NCBI GenBank assembly: GCA_944383015.1
Contig: CALWOC010000002.1
Location: 62,001-126,000 of the forward strand
DNA length: 64,000 nucleotides
From: an uncultured Clostridia bacterium
Lineage (GTDB): Bacteria > Bacillota > Clostridia > TANB77 > CAG-465
Direction: 5' to 3'
Shown: piece by piece, positions 21,470 through 29,683 of the stretch
Layout: every line of letters begins with the position of its first letter
Position numbering within the stretch: the first letter of the stretch is position 1
Notes under the pieces: generated by a model
What the model saw: only the letters and a program-made list of their open reading frames with translations
Told to the model about the DNA's origin: nothing
Database searches by the model: none
Position numbers and translations under genes: made by a program

Positions 21470-22015
21470 ATGAGAATGTATATATATTTAGATAAAGAAA
21501 TAATAAAGTGCATTGCTGCTAAAATGGAAGATATTTCTTTCGATATAGATTTTTTTGAATATTCTGAGAAGCGTGGATATACTACAAATAATAATACTTG
21601 TATTCGACCAGAACTTGAAAAGGATTGCTCCTGTGATTTAAAAGAAAAGCGAGAGTCAAATAGAAAAAGGCTAGGATTATCTGAAGATATGGGGGTTTTA
21701 TGCAATGTTGAAGTTATAAAAAGATATATAAATATTGAGGATGTATCAAGTATAAAAAACAATAATTTTTATTATAATATAGTTGAGAAAATACAAGAAG
21801 ATAATAGAATTAAAATAATTACTGGTAGAATTAATAAATTAGATAATAAAAGTTTTTTTATACAAAATAATAAATTTATTATAAATGAAGAGTGTAAATG
21901 CAGACTTGCTGACTTATATGAAAACGCCTGTGAGATTTCATGTCTTGCATATAAAATAAATTGCTTAGACTCTGAAATTGACGTATTTAAAACAATTGCT
22001 GTATATATAGATTAA
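21470..22015 (+). CDS. uncharacterised cytoplasmic protein
   Basis: 181 residues; a second ATG at 21476 gives MYIYLDKEIIKCIAAKM. The ribosome binding site is weak, so the start is uncertain. Seven cysteines are present, several in pairs or near pairs (DCSCDL, ECKCRL, ACEISCLAYKINC), which could bind metal. The YLDKE opening is reminiscent of DUF6414-type proteins, but I cannot confirm this. It lies 14 bp after comEA and ends at a bidirectional terminator. Confidence 0.6.
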   Translation: MRMYIYLDKEIIKCIAAKMEDISFDIDFFEYSEKRGYTTNNNTCIRPELEKDCSCDLKEKRESNRKRLGLSEDMGVLCNVEVIKRYINIEDVSSIKNNNFYYNIVEKIQEDNRIKIITGRINKLDNKSFFIQNNKFIINEECKCRLADLYENACEISCLAYKINCLDSEIDVFKTIAVYID

Positions 22016-22017
22016 AA

Positions 22018-22048
22018 AGTCTTAAATAGTTTTTTACTATTTAAGACT
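22018..22048. terminator. bidirectional terminator
   Basis: Perfect 12-bp stem AGTCTTAAATAG / CTATTTAAGACT with a 7-nt loop, between convergent genes. Confidence 0.85.
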
Positions 22049-23063
22049 AAAAATTATTAAAAATTTTTTCTATATATTCTAAATTATTTTCTACCATTGT
22101 AATAAATTTTGGTGCAAGTTCTGGATCAAATTGTGTTCCTGCACCTTTTTCAATTTCTGAAAGAGCAAACTCAATTGTAGCCCCTTCTTTATATGTTCTT
22201 TTTGACACTATTGCATCAAAGGAATCACAAATAGATAATATTCTTGCAAGAAATGGTATTTGTTTACCTTTTATACCAGTTGGATAGCCATTTCCATCAT
22301 ATCTTTCGTGATGATAATACATAATAGGATAAATATCTTTATATATATCAGATACAGAAAAAATATTAGCAGCAATAACTGGGTGAGTTTTTATTACTTG
22401 ATATTCATCATCAGTAAGTCTAGTTGTTTTTAATAGTATATTATCTGGAATACCTATTTTTCCAATATCATGGAAAGCTGCAGCTATTTGTAAGTCTGAT
22501 ATTTGTTTATTATCTAATTTTAAATATTTAGAAAAAGCATCTGCAAGAAGAGTAACCCTTCTTGAATGTTCTTCAGTATAGTGATCCTTGGCACCAACAG
22601 TTTGAAGCAAAATTTTAGCAAAATCTACTAAATAGTGCTCAAGCTGAGAGTTCATACTCTTAATTTTATTAATTTGTTCTATATATTTTATTCCACCTTG
22701 AATTAACATTATTAGATTATCAAATCTGTTACTTTTTTCATAGTATGCTTGTATATCTAGTTGTTGCATTACTTCGATGGAAGGTGCAAGATCTTTATGA
22801 ATAGACATTAGAATTATATATATTTCTTTATTAAATTCTCTGACTGTTTCTACAATTTTATCGCCTTTTACTGGAGTCATCAAATAATTGACTAGTAAAA
22901 TATCATATTTATTTTTTTTTAGTTCCTCTATAGCTGATAGAGGCTCAGTGAATGTTTTTACATAGTGACCGTATCTTCTTAATACGACAGAAAGAACATC
23001 CATCATATTTACGTCGTCATCGATAACTAGTATTTTGGCGTTAACTAATTTATCGTTATTCAT
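22047..23063 (-). CDS. response-regulator-like HD-GYP phosphodiesterase
   Basis: 338 residues. An N-terminal receiver fold (about 9-125) begins ILVIDDDVNMMDV. The C-terminal HD-GYP domain (about 150-330) has HDIGKIGIPD and the diagnostic HHERYDGNGYPTG, so it probably hydrolyses cyclic di-GMP. The phosphate-accepting aspartate is replaced by Asn: the segment reads ILLVNYLMTPVKG where canonical receivers have Asp in that place, with Met at +3 and Gly at +8. Other receiver residues (Asp pair, Lys in YYEKS) remain. Signalling may therefore be phosphorylation-independent. Monocistronic with its own promoter. Confidence 0.9.
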   Translation of the reverse strand: MNNDKLVNAKILVIDDDVNMMDVLSVVLRRYGHYVKTFTEPLSAIEELKKNKYDILLVNYLMTPVKGDKIVETVREFNKEIYIILMSIHKDLAPSIEVMQQLDIQAYYEKSNRFDNLIMLIQGGIKYIEQINKIKSMNSQLEHYLVDFAKILLQTVGAKDHYTEEHSRRVTLLADAFSKYLKLDNKQISDLQIAAAFHDIGKIGIPDNILLKTTRLTDDEYQVIKTHPVIAANIFSVSDIYKDIYPIMYYHHERYDGNGYPTGIKGKQIPFLARILSICDSFDAIVSKRTYKEGATIEFALSEIEKGAGTQFDPELAPKFITMVENNLEYIEKIFNNF

Positions 23064-23083
23064 ACATTTTCACCTTTTCGTAT

Positions 23084-23112
23084 AGTATACCAAAATTTGA
23101 TAAAATAATCAA
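23084..23112 (-). promoter_or_regulatory. promoter of the HD-GYP gene
   Basis: On the minus strand TTGATT (23107-23112) and TATACT (23084-23089) are separated by 17 bp, about 21 bp before the start codon. Confidence 0.65.
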
Positions 23113-23145
23113 GAGAAACAGAATTTTCGTGTAATATAATGTCTT

Positions 23146-23199
23146 TTTTGGTTAAATTTACCAAAATGTATTGACAAACGAGAAAAATAACATTATACT
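23146..23199 (+). promoter_or_regulatory. orphan promoter with an adjacent palindrome
   Basis: TTGACA (23171-23176) and TATACT (23194-23199) with a 17-bp spacer form a near-consensus promoter pointing right. A palindrome with arms TTTTGG / CCAAAA (23146-23166) lies just upstream and could bind a regulator. The next 250 bases up to 23445 contain no convincing gene, so the product would be a small RNA, or antisense to the 3' end of mecA. Confidence 0.5.
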
Positions 23200-23444
23200 A
23201 GATATGCTTTTAGATAAGCTTATGTTAAGTGAATATGCTATAACTTATTCTAAAATATATTTATATATTTTTTCTAATCGGATTTTTATTATAAATTCAA
23301 AATTTTTATTTTTTTCATACAAAGTATTTATTCTGTTAGATATCTATATTTTTATCAAATTTCATTTTTTAGTCTATATAATCTGAGGGGTATCTAGCCA
23401 AATATAAATATTTTGCTATTATTAATCGTATTAATAATTTTCCA

Positions 23445-23469
23445 GAAAAAAATCAGGCCTTAGCCTGAA
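23445..23469 (-). terminator. mecA terminator
   Basis: TCAGGC / GCCTGA stem with a 4-nt loop and a run of six A on the plus strand (T on the transcript side) immediately beyond the mecA stop. Confidence 0.8.
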
Positions 23470-24060
23470 TTAAATATTTATGAGCTTTTGTAAAGCTCTA
23501 TTTGCAACAACAATTTTTGATTTTTCAATGATAGTTGTATAAAACATATCATATGAAAAGTATCTTGAGCAATATTCACTTAGCATAATATATGTTTTGA
23601 TAAATCTTTTATTTTTAATTGCATTATCACTAAAAAGTAAGTAATATTTATCTTCATATTTATATAGAGTATTTTTTCCAAAAAATAAATTTTCTTCTTT
23701 TGCAATTTTGCAAAAATCTAGAATCACATCTAATGAGCTAAATTCATAAAGTCGTGAGTCTATTCTATAAAGCGTTCTATTTTCATTTTTTGGATAGCTA
23801 TTTATATCTGGTAAATCATCTGTTTTAGTTATTGTCAATATAAAAGTATTAGTATTATCAGAACTTGCTTCAATAAAAAGTTGTGAGTCATCACAGCTAA
23901 AAAGCTCATCTAGATTACTTTCTTCTATCAAGCTTGTAAATAATTTTCTAGCTGCGACATTATTTTTTTCAATATCACTTAGTGTTATGTTTCTCATTTC
24001 AAGTTCTTCAAATGATAAGATTATTTTCACTTTGTTTTCATCAATCTTTTCAATCTTCAT
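23470..24060 (-). CDS. mecA: adaptor protein MecA
   Basis: 196 residues. The N-terminus MKIEKIDENKVKIILSFEEL followed by RNITLSDIEKNN and AARKLFTSLIEE matches the substrate-binding domain of MecA, which brings targets to the ClpCP protease. A variable acidic linker and a C-terminal ClpC-binding domain (about 100-196) follow. It is monocistronic with GGAGGA upstream. The C-terminal half is divergent, which is normal for clostridial members. Confidence 0.82.
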   Translation of the reverse strand: MKIEKIDENKVKIILSFEELEMRNITLSDIEKNNVAARKLFTSLIEESNLDELFSCDDSQLFIEASSDNTNTFILTITKTDDLPDINSYPKNENRTLYRIDSRLYEFSSLDVILDFCKIAKEENLFFGKNTLYKYEDKYYLLFSDNAIKNKRFIKTYIMLSEYCSRYFSYDMFYTTIIEKSKIVVANRALQKLINI

Positions 24061-24179
24061 GTTATCAGTCCTCCTTTGGAGAAATGGTTATATTTAATAA
24101 TATGTATTATATAATTAATGAGTTACAATGTCAATATACTTATGAAGTAGTTAAGATATACATAAATAAAAAATAATTG

Positions 24180-24208
24180 TTGCAAATTACATAATAATGT
24201 GGTATAAT
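24180..24208 (+). promoter_or_regulatory. rpsF operon promoter
   Basis: TTGCAA at 24180-24185 and TATAAT at 24203-24208, 17-bp spacer, 67 bp before rpsF. Confidence 0.75.
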
Positions 24209-24223
24209 GTTTCAAGTAAATTC

Positions 24224-24271
24224 CTTACTATACAAATTGTATAGTCAGAAGTCCACGAGGAGGTGAGTAAG
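24224..24271 (+). promoter_or_regulatory. rpsF leader: folded leader of rpsF, possible S6:S18 autoregulatory site
   Basis: CTATAC / GTATAG (24228-24244) forms a tight hairpin, and CCTTACT upstream can pair with AGTAAG at 24266-24271, enclosing the AGGAGG ribosome binding site. rpsF leaders in Firmicutes are known to bind S6:S18 for feedback control; whether this one has the recognised motif is not clear. Confidence 0.4.
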
Positions 24272-24275
24272 AGTC

Positions 24276-24560
24276 ATGAATAGATATGAATCAGTTATAA
24301 TACTTTCAGCTAACGCATCAGAAGAAGCTATGGCTGCTTTTGGTGAAAAAATGAAAGAATTAATTTCAGCTAATGGCGAGCTTACAAATGTTGAGGAATG
24401 GGGTAAGAAAACATTTGCTTATGAAATCAAAAAGCAAAAAGAAGGTTTCTATACATTATTCACATTTTCTGCTAAACCAGAATTTATTGCTGAACTTGAT
24501 AGAGTTCTAAGACTAGATGAAATAGTTCTAAAACACATGATAGTTAAATTAGAAGACTAA
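24276..24560 (+). CDS. rpsF: 30S ribosomal protein S6
   Basis: 94 residues, MNRYESVIILSANASEEA at the start and EEWGKKTFAYEIKKQKEGFYTLF in the middle, both typical. S6 binds the central domain of 16S rRNA as a heterodimer with S18, whose gene is the third of this operon. GAGGAGGTGA precedes the ATG. Confidence 0.97.
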   Translation: MNRYESVIILSANASEEAMAAFGEKMKELISANGELTNVEEWGKKTFAYEIKKQKEGFYTLFTFSAKPEFIAELDRVLRLDEIVLKHMIVKLED

Positions 24561-24576
24561 TATAGGGGGTAGTTAA

Positions 24577-24984
24577 ATGAATAAGTTTCAATTTTTAGGT
24601 AGATTAACAAGAGATCCTGAATCAAGAGTTTTACCAAATAGTAATACACCAGTGACTACTTTTTCTCTTGCAGTAAATAGAAGATTTGCTGATGCTAATG
24701 GTGAAAGAAAAACAGATTTCTTTAATCTAACTGCTTTTGGAAAACTTGCAGATTTTTGTGCAAAGTACTATAGAAAAGGACAACAAGTATTAGTCGAAGG
24801 AAGAATCCAAAACAGATCATGGGATGATCAAAATGGTCAAAAAAGATATGCAACAGATTTTATAATTGAAAATGCATATTTTGCAGACTCTAGAAGAGAT
24901 CAAGATACAAGTGATGGAGTACCTTCATCTAGTATGGATGGTGAATTTATTACAGTAGATGATACTGATGATTTACCATTTTAA
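24577..24984 (+). CDS. ssb: single-stranded DNA-binding protein
   Basis: 135 residues. N-terminal OB-fold (about 1-105: MNKFQFLGRLTRDPESR, FFNLTAFGKLADFCAKYYRKGQ, LVEGRIQNRSWDD), then a short linker and the acidic tip DDTDDLPF that docks replication and repair proteins. The linker is short compared with E. coli, which is usual in Clostridia. It lies 16 bp after rpsF in the conserved rpsF-ssb-rpsR order. Confidence 0.97.
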   Translation: MNKFQFLGRLTRDPESRVLPNSNTPVTTFSLAVNRRFADANGERKTDFFNLTAFGKLADFCAKYYRKGQQVLVEGRIQNRSWDDQNGQKRYATDFIIENAYFADSRRDQDTSDGVPSSSMDGEFITVDDTDDLPF

Positions 24985-25018
24985 TTAAAAAGATTAGTTG
25001 ATAGGAGGATAGTTAAAA

Positions 25019-25276
25019 ATGGCTGATAACAGAAAAAGAGGCGCTAAAAATGACAAACCATATAGAAGACCAAGAAAAAAGGTTTGTGTTTTCTGTGCAG
25101 ATAAAGTAGATGATATTGATTATAAAGATGTAGATAAATTAAGAAAATATGTTAGCGATAAAGGTAAAATTCTACCAAGAAGAGTAACTGGATGCTGCGC
25201 AAAACATCAAAGAAAAGTAACTGTAGCTGTTAAAAGAGCAAGAACAATTGCTTTATTACCATATACAGTAAAATAA
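25019..25276 (+). CDS. rpsR: 30S ribosomal protein S18
   Basis: 85 residues. A conserved cysteine-containing segment [11 protein letters not shown], then [25 protein letters not shown] and the C-terminal [25 protein letters not shown] precedes the ATG. The gene is intact, but its last 68 bases and 11 bases beyond the stop are repeated perfectly at 29684-29762, so the present 3' end may have been supplied by an integrated element. Confidence 0.97.
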   Translation: MADNRKRGAKNDKPYRRPRKKVCVFCADKVDDIDYKDVDKLRKYVSDKGKILPRRVTGCCAKHQRKVTVAVKRARTIALLPYTVK

Positions 25277-25287
25277 TAAATATAAAA
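25209..25287 (+). repeat. 79-bp direct repeat, left copy (3' end of rpsR, putative att site)
   Basis: Identical base for base to 29684-29762, 4475 bp away. It begins within the rpsR coding region at AAAGAAAAGTAACTG and ends 11 bp after the stop at AAATATAAAA. A gene 3' end duplicated at both edges of an accessory segment is the usual footprint of site-specific integration. Confidence 0.9.
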
Positions 25288-25311
25288 AAGATTGTTTTCA
25301 ATCTATAATGT

Positions 25312-25342
25312 GAAAGTGGGTAAAACTACTTTCATTTTTTTT
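25312..25342 (+). terminator. terminator after rpsR
   Basis: GAAAGT / ACTTTC stem with a ten-base interior, then T9. A smaller GATTG / CAATC hairpin precedes it. Confidence 0.75.
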
Positions 25343-25411
25343 TGTAAAAATAAAAAGAGTATTTATAATTAAATATAAAAAAGAAAAAAATATATAAATT
25401 TTTAAAATTTA

Positions 25412-25444
25412 TGCAACCTTTTTTGAAAAAATAGAATCTATATA
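25412..25444 (+). promoter_or_regulatory. ECF-type promoter, copy 1
   Basis: TGCAACC (25412-25418), a T-run, and TCTATATA from 25437, gap 18 bp. The same TGCAACC-T-run plus TCT element occurs at 48840 and 50461, each ahead of a sigma-module transcription unit, and is not seen ahead of housekeeping genes here. This makes it the likely target of the ECF sigma factors encoded in the modules. Confidence 0.7.
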
Positions 25445-25551
25445 GTGTAAAAGAAATTTAATTGTACAATAAATAACTTTAAAAATTTATTAAAAACTAT
25501 TGATTCTAGAAAGATAGTTTTGATATTTACTTATTAGTGAGGAGCAAAACT

Positions 25552-26610
25552 ATGCCTATTTTTACTGAGCATGATTCAAAAGAAATGAAAAGGTATATTA
25601 AGTTTTTAAAAGAATCAAAAAATTCAAGTTTCATGCAAAGTCCATCATGGGCAAATATAAAAAAAAATTGGAAACATTTTTTTGTTTGTGTTGAAAATGA
25701 TGGGAAAATTGTTATTGGAATGACAATGCTTATACAATATGTTCCTATTATAAGAAAATCAATAATGTATTGTCCTAGAGGTCCAGTAGGGAAAATTGAT
25801 GATAATGATTTAATTAAAAGACTTTTGGATGAGATTAAACCTTTAATAAAAGGTTATAATGTGTTTATGTTAAAGTTGGATCCAAACGCTCTTTATGATG
25901 AAAAAATAAGAACGATATTCAAAGAAGTGGGATTTAAAATTTCAAAAAAGTGTCCTAAAAGAGAAAGTATTATACAGCCAGTATATTATATGAGAATTAA
26001 TTTAAAGGATAAAAAGGAGAATGATATTTTTCTTTCTTTTCCAACAAAAACTAGGTATAATATTCGATATGCTTATAAAAAGGGGATTAAAGTACAATAT
26101 TCAAACAAAAAGTCAGATTTAAAAATATTTTATTCATTATTTAAAACTACTGTTGCTAGAGACAATTTCCCGGGAAAGTCATATGAATACTTTGAAAGTA
26201 TTTTAGAAAATTTTAATTCAGATGATTTTAGAATATATTTAGCAAAATATAAGAATTATTATTTGGCTGGTGCATTAACATTTAAATTTGGTAATGAAGT
26301 TTTTTATTTATATGGAGCAACGTCTAATGAATACAGGAACTTAAAACCAATGTATGCTTTACAATGGGAAATGATAAAATGGGGAATTGAAAGCAAATGT
26401 GAAATATATAATCTTGGAGGGCTATCTAGCAAATCAAATAACACTGGATTGTATAAGTTTAAATCTAATTTTTGTACAAGCTTAGGGTTAGTTGAATATA
26501 TAGGAGAGTTTACAAAAGTATATAATAAATTTTATTATAATCTATATAAAATTATATATCCAACTATTGTAAAGTTTAATTCAAAAAAAAATCATTTTAA
26601 TATTAACTAG
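25552..26610 (+). CDS. FemAB/FemX-like peptidoglycan aminoacyltransferase
   Basis: 352 residues from the ATG at 25552 with GAGGAG 7 bp upstream. FMQSPSWANIKKNWKHFFVCV, SIMYCPRGPVGKIDD and DPNALYDEKI are typical of the first GNAT-like domain; FPTKTRYNIRYAYKKGI and the C-terminal YLYGATSNEYRNLKPMYALQWEMIKW of the second. The family adds amino acids from aminoacyl-tRNA to the stem peptide of lipid II. It lacks the coiled-coil arm of some family members. It is preceded by the ECF-type promoter and followed 79 bp later by the sigma factor, suggesting an envelope-stress response gene. Confidence 0.87.
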   Translation: MPIFTEHDSKEMKRYIKFLKESKNSSFMQSPSWANIKKNWKHFFVCVENDGKIVIGMTMLIQYVPIIRKSIMYCPRGPVGKIDDNDLIKRLLDEIKPLIKGYNVFMLKLDPNALYDEKIRTIFKEVGFKISKKCPKRESIIQPVYYMRINLKDKKENDIFLSFPTKTRYNIRYAYKKGIKVQYSNKKSDLKIFYSLFKTTVARDNFPGKSYEYFESILENFNSDDFRIYLAKYKNYYLAGALTFKFGNEVFYLYGATSNEYRNLKPMYALQWEMIKWGIESKCEIYNLGGLSSKSNNTGLYKFKSNFCTSLGLVEYIGEFTKVYNKFYYNLYKIIYPTIVKFNSKKNHFNIN

Positions 26611-26689
26611 TATCATATTGTTTATGTTTAATATATTTTTAAAGTTATGATATAATTTTTAAAACTTTTATTTTGAAAGGATTTATATT

Positions 26690-27211
26690 ATGGAAGAACT
26701 TTTAAAAAGAATAAAACATAAAGATGAAGAAGCCTTTGAAGAAATAGTTAATATGTTTCAAAGACAACTTTTAATTATTGCAACTTTTAGATTAGGAGAT
26801 AAAGAGTTTGCAGATGATGCTGTTCAAGATACATTCTTATCTTTATTTAACAATTGCAAAAAAATAAAAGATGCAAATAAAATGAAAGCTTGGCTTACTA
26901 AAGTTTTAATTAATAAATGTAATAAGATAATAAAGCAAAATAAAAATTTTAAAATTTCTTTTGAACTTAATTATTTTGAAAATTATATATATGAAGAAGA
27001 TAGCTATAAAAATATACATGACGAAATAGATTTTTATAATCGTTTAAAAGTTTTAGATACTGAGGAAAGAACAATTATAGCAATGTTTTATGGAGAGTCA
27101 TATTCATTGAAAGAAATATCGGAAATATTAAATATAAATGTAGGAACATTAAAAAGTAAAATTTCTAGAGCAAAAAGTAAATTAAAAGATAAGATTGGAG
27201 GTGAATTCTAA
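26690..27211 (+). CDS. ECF-type RNA polymerase sigma factor (module A)
   Basis: 173 residues. Region 2 spans about 9-80 (DEEAFEEIVNMFQRQLLIIA and FADDAVQDTFLSLFNN) and region 4 about 118-170 (ERTIIAMFYGESYSLKEISEILN and VGTLKSKISRAKSKL). Regions 1 and 3 are absent, as in group IV sigma factors. GAAAGGA precedes the ATG. The anti-sigma gene follows directly after the stop, and the ICE carries a paralogue with the same neighbours at 50590. The cognate promoter is inferred to be the TGCAACC-type element. Confidence 0.92.
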   Translation: MEELLKRIKHKDEEAFEEIVNMFQRQLLIIATFRLGDKEFADDAVQDTFLSLFNNCKKIKDANKMKAWLTKVLINKCNKIIKQNKNFKISFELNYFENYIYEEDSYKNIHDEIDFYNRLKVLDTEERTIIAMFYGESYSLKEISEILNINVGTLKSKISRAKSKLKDKIGGEF

Positions 27212-28081
27212 TTGGAAAAATATACTGATGAATTTGATATGGCATTACATGAAAGAATAAATAGTATAAGAACAAAAAGTTACCAAAAAAGTGATATAAA
27301 AAATATTATTAAAAGAGCTAAGATAGAAAAACGAAGAAAAATCTATTTTTGTAGCTCGGTAATTTCTTTTATATTTATAGCTATTGGAATAACTACACTT
27401 TCATTAAGGTATATAAAGAATGATATTGTATTAAATAATGTTATTGCAGATAATGAACAAAATTTAGATCTTGATATAAATAATGACAATGAAATTAAAC
27501 CATTAGCTGAATTATATCAAGAAGAATATTCTAATGTACTAGAAACTATTGTTTATAAAACTATTCCTGAAAATGATTCTTATTTATCTTCTGCTAGTTC
27601 AGGTTGTTTTATAAGACCACCAGAAGCTGTATATGTAAATAATCAAACACCAGATAAAATATATATTATAAGAGTAGATGAAATTTTAGAATATTCTTTT
27701 GCACTTAATAAACCAATGACAAAATTAAGAGTAACTATTATAAATTCAGTGGATGAAATGGGACAAGATTCTGGACAGATTGATATTAATATAAATGGTG
27801 GTGTTGTATCAATATTTGAGTTGGAAAATAGTTCTTTAGATTACCAATTAGATTCTAAATATAAAAATTTAACTACAGAGGAAAAGAAGAATACTTTTGT
27901 AAGGCTTATATCTGAGAATGATTATGATAAGATTTCGGTTCCAGAAGTAGGAAAATATTATATAGTATCGTTAGATAAAAATAATAATCTTGTAACAAAC
28001 AGTACATATCCTTTTTTGGAATATGATATTGAAAATAATTTATATAAAGACCATTTGGGGAATTGGAGTACTTTAAAATAA
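27212..28081 (+). CDS. single-pass anti-sigma factor with ectodomain (module A)
   Basis: 289 residues from a TTG start that touches the sigma stop, with GGAGGTG upstream. A basic cytoplasmic N-terminus (1-44), one membrane helix (about 45-67) and an extracytoplasmic domain. The latter contains IYIIRVDEILEYSF ... MTKLRVTIINSV ... IDININGGVVSIFELE ... VGKYYIVSLDKNNNLV, a strand pattern also seen in the companion proteins of this module. Position and topology identify it as the membrane anti-sigma of the preceding factor; release probably needs proteolysis of the ectodomain, for which the next gene is a candidate. Confidence 0.8.
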   Translation: MEKYTDEFDMALHERINSIRTKSYQKSDIKNIIKRAKIEKRRKIYFCSSVISFIFIAIGITTLSLRYIKNDIVLNNVIADNEQNLDLDINNDNEIKPLAELYQEEYSNVLETIVYKTIPENDSYLSSASSGCFIRPPEAVYVNNQTPDKIYIIRVDEILEYSFALNKPMTKLRVTIINSVDEMGQDSGQIDININGGVVSIFELENSSLDYQLDSKYKNLTTEEKKNTFVRLISENDYDKISVPEVGKYYIVSLDKNNNLVTNSTYPFLEYDIENNLYKDHLGNWSTLK

Positions 28082-28172
28082 AAATTAAATATAACTTTTA
28101 TTATTTAAAGAAAGGAGGGGAGTTTTACAGAATAATAATTTATAAAATATTTTAAAGAAGGAGTGTGTTTAT

Positions 28173-28760
28173 ATGAAAAAATATGTAAACAAAATGATTT
28201 TGTCAATGTTTGCCCTTGTTATAGGAGCATTTATTAGTACTAACGTTTTTGCTATGACACCAACATGGCCAAATGATGCAAAATTTGATAGAGGAGTAAG
28301 TAATGCATATTACTATGTTGATGGTACAGCAACTTCATATACTTCAAGAATAAATGCTGCTGTAGATAATTGGGTAGATACAGGATGGGGATGGAATCCA
28401 ATATATTTATATCCTGTTGCCTCAAATTATGCTACTCATATTGATTTTTATGTTTCTAATTATCAGCAAGATGCAGTATTAGATAATTATACATTAGCTT
28501 ATGCTGGATTCTGGGATATTAATTCAAATCGTCTTTCTCCAGCAGGTTATGGACCAAGTGTAGACTATTTTTATACAGAGGTAAAAATGAACGAAATTTT
28601 TGATATACAAACAAGTACAATAATTCACGAAATGGGACATTGCTTTGGGTTAGCACATAGTACTGATCATTATAGTATAATGTATCCAACTTTAGAGGGA
28701 ACATATGTAACAACAGTACAGAAAGCTGACCATGACACAATAAATTATTTATATAATTAA
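28173..28760 (+). CDS. secreted matrixin-like zinc metalloprotease (module A)
   Basis: 195 residues with a classical signal peptide (about 1-27, ending VFA-MTPTWP). The zinc motif HEMGHCFGLAHS begins at His152 (ligands His152, His156, His162; catalytic Glu153), followed by the Met-turn YSIMYP. This is the metzincin (matrixin/M10) arrangement in a minimal catalytic domain without a recognisable propeptide cysteine switch. N-terminal conserved blocks (WPNDAKFDRGVSNAYYYV and INAAVDNWVDTGWGWNPIYL) are shared with copies at 48966 and 51960. Operon with sigma, anti-sigma and companion. Confidence 0.9.
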   Translation: MKKYVNKMILSMFALVIGAFISTNVFAMTPTWPNDAKFDRGVSNAYYYVDGTATSYTSRINAAVDNWVDTGWGWNPIYLYPVASNYATHIDFYVSNYQQDAVLDNYTLAYAGFWDINSNRLSPAGYGPSVDYFYTEVKMNEIFDIQTSTIIHEMGHCFGLAHSTDHYSIMYPTLEGTYVTTVQKADHDTINYLYN

Positions 28761-28786
28761 AGTCTGTGGTTAAAGGAGGAAAAGAA

Positions 28787-29566
28787 ATGAAAAGAAAATA
28801 CATTATTGGTGTGGGATTAGCAATGGCTATTATTGCTACTGTATCAATTGGAATAATAGTTAATAAAAATAATACAGATTTAAATAATATAACAGCAAAT
28901 AATGATGTTGCGGATGAGAATGAGGATGGATTTGAAACATATACATATATAACTGATGAGATGTTAGAAAATAGTGAAACTAGTACAATGTATCCGGAAC
29001 TTAAATCTGAATTTACGCCTGAGATTATGTTTAATGAATCAGATGCCATCGCTTTAGTAACTATTACTACTATTGATGGAGCTAGTATGGAATATAGTGC
29101 TTATGGAATGACTTATGGAACAATGGTAGTTGATAATATAATTTATGGAAATATAGAAGTTAATGAAAATGGCTTGGTAGGATTTTTTAAGCCAGGTGGA
29201 CTTGTTTCTGTTGCTGATTATGATGCTCATGATAATCAAGCAGCTGTTGAAAAAAGAGATTATTTAAGAGAGCAAGCAGGTATAGAAATTGATAAGGAAA
29301 ATTCATACATGAATTTAAAAGTTGAAAATGATGTAGAGCTTGAAGTAGGAAAAACATATTTAGCATATTTACATTTCAGAGATAAGTACGGTAAATATGA
29401 AATAGTAGGACTAAGAAATGGTTTAAGAGAAGTAAATGTTGCTCAACAAACTAGAGTTAAAACTCAAAGTTTAGATTTAAACAATATACAAATAAAAAAT
29501 AATGTTACTGGAGAATGGGAAGATTTAGATCAATATATTCAAGAAAATATAGAAGTATACGAATAA
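28787..29566 (+). CDS. membrane-anchored companion protein, possible TIMP/NTR-like domain (module A)
   Basis: 259 residues from the ATG at 28787 (AAGGAGG just upstream). A membrane anchor or uncleaved signal (about 5-24), an acidic Asn-rich linker, then a domain with AIALVTITTIDGA ... GTMVVDNIIYGN ... GLVSVADYD ... VGKTYLAYLHFRDKYGKYEIVGLRNGLREV. The order beta - KG-like turn - Gly-Gly - GKxYL - YEI recalls netrin/TIMP-type OB folds. No database name is known to me. It always follows a matrixin gene here (three times), so inhibition, maturation or immunity toward the protease is plausible but unproved. Confidence 0.75.
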   Translation: MKRKYIIGVGLAMAIIATVSIGIIVNKNNTDLNNITANNDVADENEDGFETYTYITDEMLENSETSTMYPELKSEFTPEIMFNESDAIALVTITTIDGASMEYSAYGMTYGTMVVDNIIYGNIEVNENGLVGFFKPGGLVSVADYDAHDNQAAVEKRDYLREQAGIEIDKENSYMNLKVENDVELEVGKTYLAYLHFRDKYGKYEIVGLRNGLREVNVAQQTRVKTQSLDLNNIQIKNNVTGEWEDLDQYIQENIEVYE

Positions 29567-29683
29567 GAATATAACGTTAAAAATAAATATAATATGAAAT
29601 AAATTTAAAAACATATTTTTATTATCTTATTTAATTTATAATTTTATATAAAATTCATAAAGTAAATTATATATATAAAGGTA

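Noticed and set aside
20865..22015. Late competence operon
   Set aside because: Only comEA is present; the next gene is unrelated and no comEB or comEC follows in the window.
23171..23386. 71-codon frame on the plus strand
   Set aside because: It starts at the TTG of a promoter -35 box, has no ribosome binding site, and its sequence is random Phe/Ile/Tyr typical of AT-rich noncoding DNA.
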